Positions 1 to 8,666 are shown, counted from the stretch's first letter. The stretch: 32,702 nucleotides of DNA from an uncultured Aeromonadales bacterium (GCA_902776275.1 CACYPI010000020.1:1-32702); one strand, 5' to 3'. Numbers and translations: made by a program. The notes: generated by a model from the sequence alone, not told the origin.

Positions 1-210
1 CGGGAATGGCGGTGGAAATGGGAACGAAATGAATTAGCCGATGCTAACTCAATGTGCAAGACAAAATCCAGCTAGTAGACTTCTCTTGCAAAACTTGGGC
101 CAAAGGGTTCTGAAAGCTTTGGAACGAGGCGCTGCAGCCACGATGGCTTGCGTCAGGCGCAAGAGCGCTGCCGTGATTCTCTATAATTGAAAATAAAGGG
201 AAAGCGCAAA

Positions 211-288
211 TGGTGCGACTTAGTGGACTCGAACCACCGACCCCCACCATGTCAAGGTGATGCTCTAACCAAGCTGAGCTAAAGTCGC
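211..288 (-). tRNA. tRNA-Val(GAC), copy 2 of tandem pair
   Basis: Read on the minus strand this folds as a 78-nt cloverleaf. It has a 7-bp acceptor stem (GCGACTT with AAGTCGC), a D arm containing AGCTTGGTTA, anticodon loop TTGACAT (anticodon GAC, valine), T loop TTCGAGT, discriminator A and an encoded CCA end. The anticodon stem contains one G-U pair. It is base-for-base identical to the copy at 309-386, lies 20 bases downstream of it, and is probably processed from the same transcript. No T-rich terminator was recognised in bases 1-210 downstream. Confidence 0.96.
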
Positions 289-308
289 ATATTGCACAAA
301 TTTTAGAG

Positions 309-386
309 TGGTGCGACTTAGTGGACTCGAACCACCGACCCCCACCATGTCAAGGTGATGCTCTAACCAAGCTGAGCTAAAGTCGC
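309..386 (-). tRNA. tRNA-Val(GAC), copy 1 of tandem pair
   Basis: This 78-nt minus-strand gene is identical to the one at 211-288, with anticodon GAC and a genome-encoded CCA. It is the promoter-proximal copy. Tandem valine tRNAs with this anticodon are also found in enteric bacteria (valV-valW), so the arrangement is familiar. Two perfectly identical copies are best explained by recent duplication or gene conversion. Confidence 0.96.
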
Positions 387-398
387 AGAACGGTGCTA

Positions 399-426
399 AT
401 TATACACGCCGTTCCCAAAACATCAA
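399..426 (-). promoter_or_regulatory. Promoter of the tRNA-Val pair
   Basis: On the minus strand a -35-like TTGATG (421-426) lies 16 bp from a perfect TATAAT (399-404), which is preceded by TG as in an extended -10. The predicted start falls a few bases before the first tRNA at 386. This is one of the best promoter matches in the window, as expected for a stable-RNA gene. Confidence 0.75.
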
Positions 427-462
427 CCAATTTTTACATGCAGTTTGCATGGCCTTTCATTG

Positions 463-541
463 GGCAGCGGCCGCGCGGCATCGACATCATGGCGTGCCGA
501 TGCCGGGGCCGGCACGCACCAGCGCCGCGCCATCCGCTGCC
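463..541. repeat. Three-tier inverted repeat
   Basis: Three nested complementary pairs could fold this 79-base stretch into one long rod. The outer stem is GGCAGCGG (463-470) with CCGCTGCC (534-541). The middle stem is GCGCGGC (473-479) with GCCGCGC (524-530). The apical stem is GCGTGCCG (492-499) with CGGCACGC (510-517). It lies between the tRNA promoter and the ATPase gene. It may be a REP-like or MITE-like element, a structured RNA or a divergent spacer element; the sequence alone does not decide. Confidence 0.5.
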
Positions 542-609
542 TTCCCAAGCATGAAAAGACAGGGCATGTGCCCTTACAATAGAATGTGATTCAAAAACAA
601 GGTGCGGTT

Positions 610-2334
610 ATGTCATTTAAGAAGATCAAGATTGGCAATCTTTCCATCGGTGATGCCATGAGACGCAATCTTGCCTATGTCGACAAGACCAGGTTCATAG
701 ATCTGCTGGAAAACGAATGCGACACCGACGCGCCGGTATTCCTGCGGCCGCGCCGATTTGGAAAGACCTTTTTCACCTACATGCTCTACAACTATTACGA
801 CAAGAGCCTTGCAGGAAAGTTCGAGCAGAACTTCAAGGGCACCTGGATATACGAGCATAAGACCGCCATGGCAAGCTCATATTGCTGTCTTCGCTTCGAC
901 TTCTCGTCTGTGTCTTCAGATCCTTGTGAAGTAAAACAAAGCACAACTGAGGAACTGACCAACGGCATGCGGGATTTCACTGACCGGTATCCTGAACTCG
1001 GGTTGCCATATGAGCAGATCGAGCAAGCCGCGTGCACCTCTCCTGCCAGTCTTCTCAAGACCTTTATGGGAAGATTCAAGACGAATGCGAAGAACGGCGA
1101 AAGGATCTTCGTCATCATCGACGAGTACGATCATTTCGCCAACGACCTGCTGTCAAGCGACAAGGACGCCTTCAGGGAGATCACGTCGACTGCGTGCGGC
1201 CATGTGGGGATAATCAAGCAGTTGTACATTACTTTCAAGCAGTTCTACGGCAACGGCGACACGGCTCCAATTGAAAGGTTCTTCATAACCGGCGTTTCCG
1301 CAGTATCACTGGACTCTCTGGTTTCAGGCTTCAACATTGCAACCAACATCAGCGCCGAGCCGGAGTTTGCCGCAATGGCGGGCTTCACCCATGGCGAATT
1401 GTCCAAGCTTATTGACGAAACTGTTGATTTTAAAGCTATGCCGCATGTCTCAAAGGATGCTCTGATGTCGACTATGGAGAAGTACTATGACGGATACTCA
1501 TTCTCAGGCGGCAAGCGTGTTTTCAACCCCAACATGTGCCTGGCGTTCATTTCTGGAGTGGTGAAGTCAGGAAGTATCCCGGACAGCATGCCTGGCAAGG
1601 CAGGCGATGATGCAGGAAGGCTCGATGGCCTGCTCAAGCTAGCAGAGGAAAAAGCACGGGACGCCATTTGCGACAAGATTTTCCGCCGCGATAGCATAGA
1701 TGCCGGCGAGCCAGGCGAGATGAACTTGAATCGCAGCGGCAGCTTCAACTTCGATCAGGCCGTATGGATGCTCTACTATCTGGGATATCTCACCAGGGGT
1801 GAGGATCCTGGTGCAACGACATACCGTTGTCCCAACGAAAAAGCCTACCAGGCCTTTGCCGATTACCTTGCCGTCAAAGCAGGATTCAGCACAGCGCCGG
1901 CTGAAGATCTATACGCCATACTCAAGAAAGGCGATGCAGAAGGCCTGGCCATGGTGGCGGAGAATTGCATGTCGGAACTTCCGGACACAGCCTTCCCAGG
2001 GTTCAATGAGCGCAGTGTGCAGTTGTGCTTTCATTACATCCTAAGGTGGCGCGCGGGAAAATCGGCGGAATCCTGCCCCGAGGCTGATACCGGGGATCAC
2101 AGCCGGGCTGATCTCTACGTCAGGAACCATGCCGGCGGGCCGGATCTCCTGCTTGAGTTCAAGTACATCTCAAAGTCCAAGGCCGACGATGCCAATGTTG
2201 CAAAGGCGCTTGCAGAGGCCAGATCCCAGCTTGAAAGGTACAAGTCAGCGCCTAGCTTCAGAGGCAATCGCAGCCTCAGAGCCTATGCCATGGTGTTCGT
2301 TGGCCCCAAGGCGATGAGGATCGAGGAGGTCTAG
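610..2334 (+). CDS. AAA-ATPase-like protein with C-terminal PD-(D/E)XK nuclease domain
   Basis: This 574-residue protein matches the widespread 'AAA-ATPase-like' proteins of gut anaerobes that carry a PD-(D/E)XK nuclease-type C-terminus. The N-terminus has the family's altered P-loop RPRRFGKT (about 46-53), a Walker B IFVIIDEYD (167-173) and an ATPase body to about residue 330. The C-terminal fold keeps D501 and the E516-x-K518 pair typical of this nuclease superfamily. The start is ATG 610, because AAGG sits seven bases upstream; the in-frame GTG at 586 has no ribosome site. A TACAAT at 575-580 could be a -10. It stands alone between tRNA-Val and thrS, and its codon usage is looser than that of the neighbouring thrS. 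The biological role of the family is unknown; links to mobile elements or defence are speculative. Confidence 0.85.
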   Translation: MSFKKIKIGNLSIGDAMRRNLAYVDKTRFIDLLENECDTDAPVFLRPRRFGKTFFTYMLYNYYDKSLAGKFEQNFKGTWIYEHKTAMASSYCCLRFDFSSVSSDPCEVKQSTTEELTNGMRDFTDRYPELGLPYEQIEQAACTSPASLLKTFMGRFKTNAKNGERIFVIIDEYDHFANDLLSSDKDAFREITSTACGHVGIIKQLYITFKQFYGNGDTAPIERFFITGVSAVSLDSLVSGFNIATNISAEPEFAAMAGFTHGELSKLIDETVDFKAMPHVSKDALMSTMEKYYDGYSFSGGKRVFNPNMCLAFISGVVKSGSIPDSMPGKAGDDAGRLDGLLKLAEEKARDAICDKIFRRDSIDAGEPGEMNLNRSGSFNFDQAVWMLYYLGYLTRGEDPGATTYRCPNEKAYQAFADYLAVKAGFSTAPAEDLYAILKKGDAEGLAMVAENCMSELPDTAFPGFNERSVQLCFHYILRWRAGKSAESCPEADTGDHSRADLYVRNHAGGPDLLLEFKYISKSKADDANVAKALAEARSQLERYKSAPSFRGNRSLRAYAMVFVGPKAMRIEEV

Positions 2335-2359
2335 GGATCCTGCTGTCGCCAGGACCTCA

Positions 2360-2404
2360 AAACTGAACTTTCAGTTTAGCTGTCATGATCAGGCGGAGTA
2401 TAAT
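2360..2404 (+). promoter_or_regulatory. thrS promoter with dyad over the -35 region
   Basis: A perfect -10 hexamer TATAAT lies at 2399-2404, about 120 bases before the thrS start. Where a -35 would be expected there is an 8-bp inverted repeat, AAACTGAA (2360-2367) and TTCAGTTT (2370-2377), with two bases between the arms. No good TTGACA match exists, so this may be a promoter whose -35 region is covered by an operator. The transcript would have a leader of roughly 110 bases. Confidence 0.5.
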
Positions 2405-2525
2405 CACGCTGTTTTCATTGCTCCGCCGAGGGCCCGGATCGTAAATGCAGGTCGGATGCGGGGGATGGATTTCACTTCACTTTTACTGGAGCCCGGAGAT
2501 GCGAGTATGCATCAGGGTTTTGAAC

Positions 2526-4496
2526 ATGCCTAAAATCACTCTTCCCAATGGCGCGGTCAAGGAATTTGACCATCCTGTTTCCGTTTTTGAAGTAGCCCAG
2601 AGCATCGGCCCGGGCCTTGCGCGCTCATGCGTCGCCGGCAAGGTCGACGGAGTGCTGCACGATGCGTGCGACACCATCGACCACGATGCCGCGGTGAGCA
2701 TCATCACCCCCAAGGACAAGGAAGGCGTCGAGATCATCCGCCACTCCTGCGCCCACCTCCTGGGCCATGCGTTAAAGCAGCTCTGGCCGCAGGCCAAGAT
2801 GGCCATCGGCCCTGTAATCGACAATGGCTTCTACTATGACGTCGACATCGACCACAAGTTCACCGCCGAGGATCTCGAGGCCCTCGACAAGCGCATGCAC
2901 GAGCTTGCCAAGACCGACTACCAGGTGAGGAAGGAAGTCGTGGACTGGAACAGGGCGCACCAGATCTTCGAGGAGAGGGACGAGCCTTACAAGCTCCGCA
3001 TCCTCGAGGAGAACATCGACAGGAACGACAAGTCGATAGGCATCTACCACCACAACGAGTACACCGACATGTGCCGCGGCCCTCACGTGCCGCACATGGG
3101 CTTCTGCCAGAACTTCAAGCTCACCCACTTCGCCGGCGCCTACTGGCGCGGCGACTCGAAGAACAAGATGCTCCAGCGCATCTACGGCTGCGCGTTTGCC
3201 ACGAAGGACGAGCTCAAGGATTACCTGCACCGCCGCGAGGAGGCCGCAAAGCGCGACCACCGCATCCTGGGCAAGCAGCTTGACCTCTTCCACTTCCAGC
3301 AGGAAGCGCCGGGCATGGTGTTCTGGCACAACGACGGCTGGACCGTCTACCGCATAGTCGAGAACTTCATGCGCACGATGCTGCACAAGTACCACTACAT
3401 CGAGGTCAACACCCCGATGATCATGGATCGCGTGCTCTGGGAGCGCTCGGGGCACTGGGACAAGTACGCCGAGAACATGTTCACGACCGAGTCTGAGAAC
3501 CGCCAGTATGCGATCAAGCCGATGAACTGCCCTGGCGCCATCCAGATCTTCAACTCGAGGACCCGCTCCTACCGCGACCTGCCCATCAGGATGGCCGAGT
3601 TCGGCAAGGATCACCGCAACGAGCCTTCAGGCTCGCTGCACGGCCTGCTGCGCGTGCGCGGCTTCGAGCAGGACGACGCCCACATCTTCTGCACCGAGGA
3701 TCAGATCCTCGACGTGGTCTCAGACTGCATCAAGATGGTCTACGAGGTCTATGACGTGTTCAACTTCCACCACGTCGACGTCAAGCTCTCGACCCGCCCG
3801 GAAAAGCGCATCGGATCCGATGCGGTCTGGGACAAGTCCGAGGCCGACCTCAAGAAGGCGCTTGAATACAACCACCTGGAGTACGAGCTCCAGCCCGGCG
3901 AGGGCGCGTTCTACGGCCCTAAGATCGAGTTCACGCTCCATGACTCGCTCGACCGCGCCTGGCAGTGCGGCACCGTGCAGCTTGACTTCTCCCTCCCGGG
4001 GAGGCTCGGCGCCCACTACATCGGCGAGGACAACCAGGAGCACGTGCCGGTGATGATCCACCGCGCGATGCTGGGTTCCCTTGAGCGCTTCATCGGCATC
4101 CTCACCGAGGAGTACGCAGGCTCGTTCCCGACTTGGCTGGCGCCAGTGCAGGCGGTGGTCATGAACATCACCGACGATCAGGCCGACTACGCAAAGAAGG
4201 TTTGCGACGAGCTCGACGAGGCGGGGCTGCGCGTGCGCTCCGACCTTCGCAACGACAAGATCGGCTTCAAGATCCGCGAGCACACCCTCATGCACGTGCC
4301 GTACATGGCAGTGTGCGGCGCCAAGGAGGCCGCGCAGGGCGTTGTGGCGGTGCGCACGAGGAAGGGCGCCGACCTCGGCCAGATGAGCGTCGCTGACTTG
4401 ATAAAGCTCATCAAAGCGGATATCATACAGCGCAAGTCGATGCCGGACGCCGACCTCAAGATTGAGCAGGAACGCGCGGCAAAGGCAAAGAAATAG
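2526..4496 (+). CDS. thrS: Threonyl-tRNA synthetase
   Basis: Class II aminoacyl-tRNA synthetase that charges tRNA-Thr in the cytoplasm. The 656-residue protein has the expected order: N-terminal TGS domain beginning MPKITLPNG, the HxxxH editing domain with [11 protein letters not shown], the catalytic core and the C-terminal anticodon-binding domain. The zinc ligands are visible as the Cys in KPMNCPGAI, the His in [10 protein letters not shown] and the His in [17 protein letters not shown] 2526 is chosen because the family starts at this motif; a GTG-free alternative ATG at 2499 with GGAG upstream would add nine residues. A charged tail of about 20 residues extends past the usual end. It heads the conserved thrS-infC-rpmI-rplT cluster. 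In E. coli this gene is translationally autoregulated; no such operator could be identified here by eye. Confidence 0.97.
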   Translation: MPKITLPNGAVKEFDHPVSVFEVAQSIGPGLARSCVAGKVDGVLHDACDTIDHDAAVSIITPKDKEGVEIIRHSCAHLLGHALKQLWPQAKMAIGPVIDNGFYYDVDIDHKFTAEDLEALDKRMHELAKTDYQVRKEVVDWNRAHQIFEERDEPYKLRILEENIDRNDKSIGIYHHNEYTDMCRGPHVPHMGFCQNFKLTHFAGAYWRGDSKNKMLQRIYGCAFATKDELKDYLHRREEAAKRDHRILGKQLDLFHFQQEAPGMVFWHNDGWTVYRIVENFMRTMLHKYHYIEVNTPMIMDRVLWERSGHWDKYAENMFTTESENRQYAIKPMNCPGAIQIFNSRTRSYRDLPIRMAEFGKDHRNEPSGSLHGLLRVRGFEQDDAHIFCTEDQILDVVSDCIKMVYEVYDVFNFHHVDVKLSTRPEKRIGSDAVWDKSEADLKKALEYNHLEYELQPGEGAFYGPKIEFTLHDSLDRAWQCGTVQLDFSLPGRLGAHYIGEDNQEHVPVMIHRAMLGSLERFIGILTEEYAGSFPTWLAPVQAVVMNITDDQADYAKKVCDELDEAGLRVRSDLRNDKIGFKIREHTLMHVPYMAVCGAKEAAQGVVAVRTRKGADLGQMSVADLIKLIKADIIQRKSMPDADLKIEQERAAKAKK

Positions 4497-4531
4497 CTGT
4501 ATTTTTCTGATTTGACTCAGTAAAGACACAG

Positions 4532-4568
4532 GGCCGTGGGAGCGCGGGAGGCCGCGCGTCCCACGGCC
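4532..4568 (+). terminator. Strong hairpin between thrS and infC
   Basis: GGCCGTGGGA (4532-4541) pairs with TCCCACGGCC (4559-4568). After a one-base bulge a further 6 bp extend to a 4-base loop (4548-4551). Only TTTGT follows, so it is a weak terminator or attenuator at best. It ends 14 bases before the infC ribosome site and could set the level of infC-rpmI-rplT separately from thrS or protect mRNA ends. Confidence 0.6.
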
Positions 4569-4594
4569 TTTGTCAGGTAATAAGGAGCCTTGCT

Positions 4595-5140
4595 ATAAAC
4601 AACAACAGACGTACCGGTAGAACGTTTCAGAAAAACCGGATAAACAATGACATCAGATGCCGCGAAGTGCGTCTTCTGGATCAGGACAATCAGGTTCTGG
4701 GCGTGATGGCCACCATGGAGGCCCTCCACATGGCCAGGGACGCTGGAGTCGATCTCGTCGAGATCAGCCCCAACGCCAACCCGCCGGTATGCAAGCTCAT
4801 CGAGTACGGCAAGTACCTGTATGAGAAGAGCAAGGATCAGAAAAAGAAGAAGCAGAAGGTTGTCCAGGTGAAGGAAGTCAAATTCCGTCCCGGGACCGAC
4901 GAAGGGGATTATCAGGTCAAACTGCGCAACCTGACCCGCTTCCTCGAAGAGGGCAACAAGGCCAAGGTGACGCTGCGCTTCCGCGGACGCGAGATGGCGC
5001 ACCAGAACCTGGGCTTTGATGTCCTCAAGCGCGTAGAGCATGATCTATGCGAGGTGGCAGGCATCGCCCAGGTCGAAACCGCTTCCAAGATGGAAGGCAG
5101 GCAGGCCTCGATGGTGCTGGCCCCTAAAAAGAAACAGTAA
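4595..5140 (+). CDS. infC: Translation initiation factor IF-3, apparent AUA start
   Basis: IF-3 binds the 30S subunit, keeps it from joining 50S and proofreads the initiator codon. The protein is 181 residues from codon ATA at 4595, close to the 180 of E. coli. The C-terminal half is nearly canonical, with [35 protein letters not shown] and the ending LAPKKKQ. The only in-frame ATG/GTG/TTG near the start is GTG 4667, which would delete the conserved N-terminal segment [18 protein letters not shown] at 4582-4587 stands seven bases before ATA 4595. E. coli infC starts with AUU and IF-3 represses its own unusual start; an AUA start implies the same autoregulation here. The frame and ribosome site are seen directly; the regulation is inferred from the family. 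Confidence 0.95.
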   Translation: MNNNRRTGRTFQKNRINNDIRCREVRLLDQDNQVLGVMATMEALHMARDAGVDLVEISPNANPPVCKLIEYGKYLYEKSKDQKKKKQKVVQVKEVKFRPGTDEGDYQVKLRNLTRFLEEGNKAKVTLRFRGREMAHQNLGFDVLKRVEHDLCEVAGIAQVETASKMEGRQASMVLAPKKKQ

Positions 5141-5156
5141 CAGGGTTCGAAGTCCG

Positions 5157-5172
5157 GCGGCCGCAAGGCCGC
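5157..5172 (+). promoter_or_regulatory. GNRA-type hairpin in infC-rpmI spacer
   Basis: GCGGCC and GGCCGC form a 6-bp stem closed by a GCAA tetraloop, in the 83-base spacer between infC and rpmI. In E. coli ribosomal protein L20 represses rpmI translation through structures in this same interval. This hairpin is a candidate part of such a site, though similarity to the known L20 target was not established. Confidence 0.4.
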
Positions 5173-5223
5173 AGGCTCCTGTTTTGCGCAAAAAAGCCAA
5201 AAACAATGCGGAGTAATTGAACA

Positions 5224-5439
5224 ATGGCTAAGAAGAAAGTCAAGGTCAAGATGAAGACCGACAGGGGCGTTGCGAAGCGCTTCAAGAAGACCGGCAGCGG
5301 CCACTACAAGTGCCGCCACCAGAACCTGCGCCACATCCTCACGAAGAAGACCACCAAGCGCAAGCGCAGCCTGCGCAAGATGATCTACGTCAAGAACTGC
5401 AACCTGCGCGCGATCGTGCGCCAGCTGCCTTACGCGTAA
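5224..5439 (+). CDS. rpmI: 50S ribosomal protein L35
   Basis: Small, very basic large-subunit protein. The 71-residue product contains the family hallmarks [33 protein letters not shown] and the ending LPYA. It is about six residues longer than E. coli L35 because of a lysine-rich N-terminal stretch ([11 protein letters not shown]). The start at ATG 5224 is supported by GGAG nine bases upstream. A Met at residue 10 aligns better with the E. coli N-terminus but has no visible ribosome site. It lies 83 bases after infC and 18 bases before rplT. Confidence 0.97.
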   Translation: MAKKKVKVKMKTDRGVAKRFKKTGSGHYKCRHQNLRHILTKKTTKRKRSLRKMIYVKNCNLRAIVRQLPYA

Positions 5440-5457
5440 TTCCGGAGGAGATGGAAA

Positions 5458-5817
5458 ATGGCTAGAGTCAAGCGCGGTGTCACCGCTCACGCACGTCATA
5501 AGAAGGTTCTGAAGGCAGCCAAGGGCTACTACGGCGCACGTTCGCGCCAGTACCGCTCTGCCGTCCAGGCTGTGACCAAAGCAGGCCAGTACGCCTACCG
5601 CGATCGCCGCCAGAAGAAGCGCCAGTTCCGCGAGCTGTGGATCGTCCGCATCAACGCGGCGGCCCGCCAGCACGATCTGAGCTACAGCCAGCTGATCAAC
5701 GGCCTCCACAAGGCCAACATCGAGATTGACCGCAAGGTCCTCTCCGACATGGCGATCAACGACAAGGCCGCCTTCGAGGCAGTCGCCAAGATGGCAAAGG
5801 AAGCCTTGGGCGCTTAA
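5458..5817 (+). CDS. rplT: 50S ribosomal protein L20
   Basis: Large-subunit assembly protein that binds 23S rRNA early and, in E. coli, represses rpmI-rplT translation. The 119-residue product has the expected long basic N-terminal helix ([19 protein letters not shown], then [13 protein letters not shown]) and the globular RNA-binding C-terminal half ([34 protein letters not shown] split across 5638-5740). GGAGGAG at 5444-5450 gives a strong ribosome site. It is the last gene of the thrS operon: pheST, which often follows in enteric bacteria, is absent here. Confidence 0.98.
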   Translation: MARVKRGVTAHARHKKVLKAAKGYYGARSRQYRSAVQAVTKAGQYAYRDRRQKKRQFRELWIVRINAAARQHDLSYSQLINGLHKANIEIDRKVLSDMAINDKAAFEAVAKMAKEALGA

Positions 5818-5840
5818 TCAAAGCAGTTCAATGGGATGTC

Positions 5841-5864
5841 AAAGGGCCGCGGATGCGGCCCTTT
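5841..5864 (+). terminator. Terminator after rplT
   Basis: AAAGGGCCGC and GCGGCCCTTT form a perfect 10-bp stem with loop GGAT, starting 24 bases after the rplT stop. The only T run is inside the 3' arm (CCCTTT), followed by GTGTGC. The mirrored AAA on the 5' arm would let it serve the converging gene at 5911 as well. Confidence 0.7.
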
Positions 5865-5910
5865 GTGTGCCTGCCGATGCTGGTCTTGCCAAGTTTCAAG
5901 CCTCCGCAGC

Positions 5911-6984
5911 TTATTTGAGATGTGCGAGGATCTTCTTCAAGCGCCTGCTCCGTTCTGCAAATTCCTTCCTTCTAACGCCGATTGCGGCAAGCAACTTGAA
6001 GATCTCGCGCTTGGCGCTGAGGGAGAGCTTGAGCATCGCGCTCGACCTGAGAGAGCCTTCAATCATTTCCAATTCATTCTGGTGGCGCAGCGCCTCAAGC
6101 TGCCAGCAGAACCTGGACTGCATCACGTGCTGCGTCCAGGGCAGGGCGTATTCCTCGTCATCGCCAAGCCATGGCTTGAAGTTTCCCGCATAATGGCAGC
6201 ACCAAGGGTCGCGAAGGCTTTTGAAGTATTCCGAAAACAGTGGATCTCCACGGGCAGCAGGATTCTCCAAGGTAAAGCCCATGAGGACGTTCCACCTTGG
6301 GTCCAAGGACTTGCACCTGTTCCAGAAGAAGTGGTTTAAAAGATCCTGATCAAGGTACCTAAGGTTGGGGTTTTCAGAGAGCCAGGAGATTGCCTTGCCG
6401 AGGAAGCCTTCGTCGTGGAGCATGCGCGGGCTGAATAGAAGCACTCCGGCGTTGAAGTATGCCGCAGGATCCGCAAGCCCCACCGTTTTTATCAGATACT
6501 CATCGCGGCTTTTGTATTGCCTGCGCTCTGATTTTGATGGCCGGCCGCGCCTCCATGAGGCGATCCCGGGATCCTTTACAGCGCCAATCGGGAAACCCTG
6601 CAGATCCGTTTCCTCAAGCACAGCCAGATCGCCCATGACGCTCAAGTCACAGTCAAGGTAGATTGCGCGCTCAAGCGTTGGGAAAAGTTCTGAAATGAAA
6701 ACCCTGAGCCAGGTCGGCGTGAGCGCAATGCCGCTTCTTTTTTCAAAATCCGCAGTGAGTTTCCCTAAATGCGCTGACGAGGCATCGATGAAGCTTATCT
6801 GGGCATCTGGCACTGAGTCTTGCAGCGCCTGCCTCATCGTCTCGGGAACAGGCTTCATTGAAAGGACATGGGCCCTGATCCTGGACCCGCTTCTCAGCTT
6901 TGATGAAGCAGAGATCAGCGTGACGCTAGCGAACTTCAGATACGCGCTGTTGACGCAGAGGAAGAGGTCGATTTCATCAGCCAT
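5911..6984 (-). CDS. Family 8 glycosyltransferase
   Basis: Retaining glycosyltransferase resembling the lipopolysaccharide glucosyl- and galactosyltransferases (WaaJ/GspA type), expected to move hexose from UDP-sugar to a surface glycan on the cytoplasmic membrane face. The 357-residue protein shows the metal-binding DxD in YLDCDLSVMGDL (111-113), the FNAG motif (177-180), LDQD (211-214) and HYAGNFKPW (264-272), all in family order. A basic C-terminal tail (RRKEFAERSRRLKKIL) may hold it at the membrane. The start is ATG at 6984; a TTG 10 codons upstream has no ribosome site. It stands 157 bases after gltA and is not part of a visible glycan cluster. The acceptor cannot be inferred. Confidence 0.88.
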   Translation of the reverse strand: MADEIDLFLCVNSAYLKFASVTLISASSKLRSGSRIRAHVLSMKPVPETMRQALQDSVPDAQISFIDASSAHLGKLTADFEKRSGIALTPTWLRVFISELFPTLERAIYLDCDLSVMGDLAVLEETDLQGFPIGAVKDPGIASWRRGRPSKSERRQYKSRDEYLIKTVGLADPAAYFNAGVLLFSPRMLHDEGFLGKAISWLSENPNLRYLDQDLLNHFFWNRCKSLDPRWNVLMGFTLENPAARGDPLFSEYFKSLRDPWCCHYAGNFKPWLGDDEEYALPWTQHVMQSRFCWQLEALRHQNELEMIEGSLRSSAMLKLSLSAKREIFKLLAAIGVRRKEFAERSRRLKKILAHLK

Positions 6985-7079
6985 GCTGTTGCACCCAGGG
7001 CAGGAAATGATCAAAAAGATCGGAAAGGAAAGCCGCGGCTTTGAGGATCCGCAGAAGGCCTCGGCACAGGGATCTTACC

Positions 7080-7113
7080 AAGCGCAGCACCTGGAAGGGG
7101 AGAGGCTGCGCTT
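7080..7113 (-). terminator. Candidate gltA terminator
   Basis: In the gltA 3' region AAGCGCAGC (7080-7088) pairs with GCTGCGCTT (7105-7113), a 9-bp stem with a 16-base loop, about 30 bases after the gltA stop. Further downstream the perfect palindrome AAAGCCGCGGCTTT (7029-7042) is followed on the minus strand by a pyrimidine-rich stretch ending in five T. Either or both could end the gltA transcript. Confidence 0.4.
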
Positions 7114-7141
7114 TAACTTGGCAGGAATGCCGAGAACAGGA

Positions 7142-8455
7142 TCAGCGCCTGCTCATCGCCTTGACGTTGCGCAGCTCCTTGCCAGTGTAGATCTGGCGGG
7201 GCCTGCCCAGGCGCGAGTCCTTGATTGTCTGCATCTCGTTCCAGTGGGAGATCCAGCCGATGGTTCTTGCCAGCGCGAAGATCACGGTGAACATCGAGGT
7301 CGGGATCCCGATGGCGTTGAGGATGATGCCCGAGTAGAAGTCCACGTTCGGGTAGAGGTGGCGCGAGACGAAGTAGTCGTCGTTGAGGGCTATCTTCTCA
7401 AGCTCGGTTGCGACATGCAGCGCTGGGTTGTCCGTGATGTGCAGCTCGTCGAGCACTTCGTGGCAGGTGTCGCGCATGACTATGGCGCGCGGATCGAAGG
7501 TCTTGTACACGCGGTGGCCGAAGCCGAAGAGCCTGAACGGATCGTTCTTGTCCTTGGCGCGCGCGATGTACTCGGGGATCCTGTCCACGGATCCTATCTG
7601 CTGGAGCATGCGCAGGCAGGCCTCGTTGGCGCCGCCGTGCATCGGGCCCCAGAGCGAGGCGATGCCGGCAGCGATGCAGGCGTAGGGGTTGGCCCCGGAG
7701 GATCCTGCAAGCCTAACCGAGGAGGTGGAGGCGTTCTGCTCGTGGTCTGCGTGCAGTATGAAGATCCTGTCAAGCGCCTTGGCGATGACGGGATTGACTT
7801 TGTACTTCTCGCACGGCGTTGCGAACATCATGTGCAGGAAGTTCTCGGCGTAGCCCATCGAGTTGTCGGGGTATACGAAAGGCTGGCCTATCGAGTACTT
7901 GTAGGACATGGCGGCCAGCGTCGGCATCTTGGCGACCAGGCGCACGGCGGTGAGCTCGCGCAGCTGCGGATCGTAGATGTCCATGCTGTCGTGGTAGAAG
8001 GCCGAGAGCGCGCCTGCGACGCCGCAGAGCACCGCCATCGGGTGGCTGTCGCGGCGGAAGGCCTGGAACAGCGACTCCATCTGGGTGTGCACCAGGGTGT
8101 GGCGCTTGACCCTCTTCTCGAAGGCGGCGTACTGTTCCTTGTTCGGGAGCTCGCCCTTGAACAGGAGGTAGCAGACCTGAAGGTAGTTGGTCTTCGTCGC
8201 AAGCTGGTCGATGGGGTAGCCGCGGTAGAGCAGGATCCCCTTGTTCCCGTCGATGAAGGTGATGCGGGACATGCACGACGCGGTGGAGACGAAGCCCGGA
8301 TCGTAGGTGAAGTAGCCTTTCTTGCCGAGCTCGCGGATGTCGATGACCTCAGGCCCCATGGTGCCCTTGAGGATCGGCAGCTTGATGGGATCCTTGCCTG
8401 GGATGTTGAGCACCGCATACCCGGTCTGGGTAGGGAGATCTTCCTGGTTTGACAT
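7142..8455 (-). CDS. gltA: Citrate synthase
   Basis: Condenses acetyl-CoA with oxaloacetate to citrate, the entry to the oxidative branch of the TCA cycle. The 437-residue protein resembles the Gram-negative hexameric type (E. coli 427). Catalytic residues are in place: H273 in MHGGANEA, H314 in GFGHRVYK and D372 in VDFYSG. The start at ATG 8455 is preferred over an upstream one that would add 20 residues, because AGGA lies seven bases before it and the family begins near here. A TATATT at 8505-8510 could be its -10. It is divergent from purU. In a fermentative organism its likely role is 2-oxoglutarate and glutamate supply, which is inference. Confidence 0.97.
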   Translation of the reverse strand: MSNQEDLPTQTGYAVLNIPGKDPIKLPILKGTMGPEVIDIRELGKKGYFTYDPGFVSTASCMSRITFIDGNKGILLYRGYPIDQLATKTNYLQVCYLLFKGELPNKEQYAAFEKRVKRHTLVHTQMESLFQAFRRDSHPMAVLCGVAGALSAFYHDSMDIYDPQLRELTAVRLVAKMPTLAAMSYKYSIGQPFVYPDNSMGYAENFLHMMFATPCEKYKVNPVIAKALDRIFILHADHEQNASTSSVRLAGSSGANPYACIAAGIASLWGPMHGGANEACLRMLQQIGSVDRIPEYIARAKDKNDPFRLFGFGHRVYKTFDPRAIVMRDTCHEVLDELHITDNPALHVATELEKIALNDDYFVSRHLYPNVDFYSGIILNAIGIPTSMFTVIFALARTIGWISHWNEMQTIKDSRLGRPRQIYTGKELRNVKAMSRR

Positions 8456-8504
8456 GTGTGCGTCCTGAAATTGCAAATAGGTTGTTGATGCTGTGTTGAG
8501 ACCA

Positions 8505-8510
8505 AATATA
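8505..8510 (-). promoter_or_regulatory. Possible gltA -10 element
   Basis: On the minus strand TATATT lies about 50 bases before the gltA start codon; no convincing -35 accompanies it. Upstream at 8525-8535 the plus strand carries AAAACTGAACT, the same 11-mer that begins the dyad in front of thrS at 2359. Confidence 0.3.
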
Positions 8511-8666
8511 GCCAACGCCCGAGCAAAACTGAACTCAGGCCGCGCCTGCCGCCAAATGCACCGCCATGGAACAGCGACAGATCGTGCAAACGTCCCTGCG
8601 CTCCATTAAAATCAACTCAATCAAAAGCAGCATGGCCGCAGCCGCAGCAAAGTGCGGCAGGAGGAC

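Noticed and set aside
44..250. 68-codon minus-strand ORF
   Set aside because: Its first codons lie inside the tRNA-Val gene, it has no ribosome site and no similarity is recognised.
211..2334. Integrated genetic island at tRNA-Val
   Set aside because: No integrase, no partial tRNA copy forming an attachment site; both tRNA copies are complete, and the ATPase gene lies on the 5' side of the tRNAs, where integration at a 3' end would not place it.
2772..3614. 280-codon open frame antisense to thrS
   Set aside because: It lies wholly opposite a certain gene in GC-rich DNA; its valine/leucine/alanine-rich translation is the usual shadow of GC-ending codons and it has no recognisable domain. The same applies to long antisense frames at 3720-4529, 6695-8452, 11691-12416, 17716-18258 and 23299-23952.
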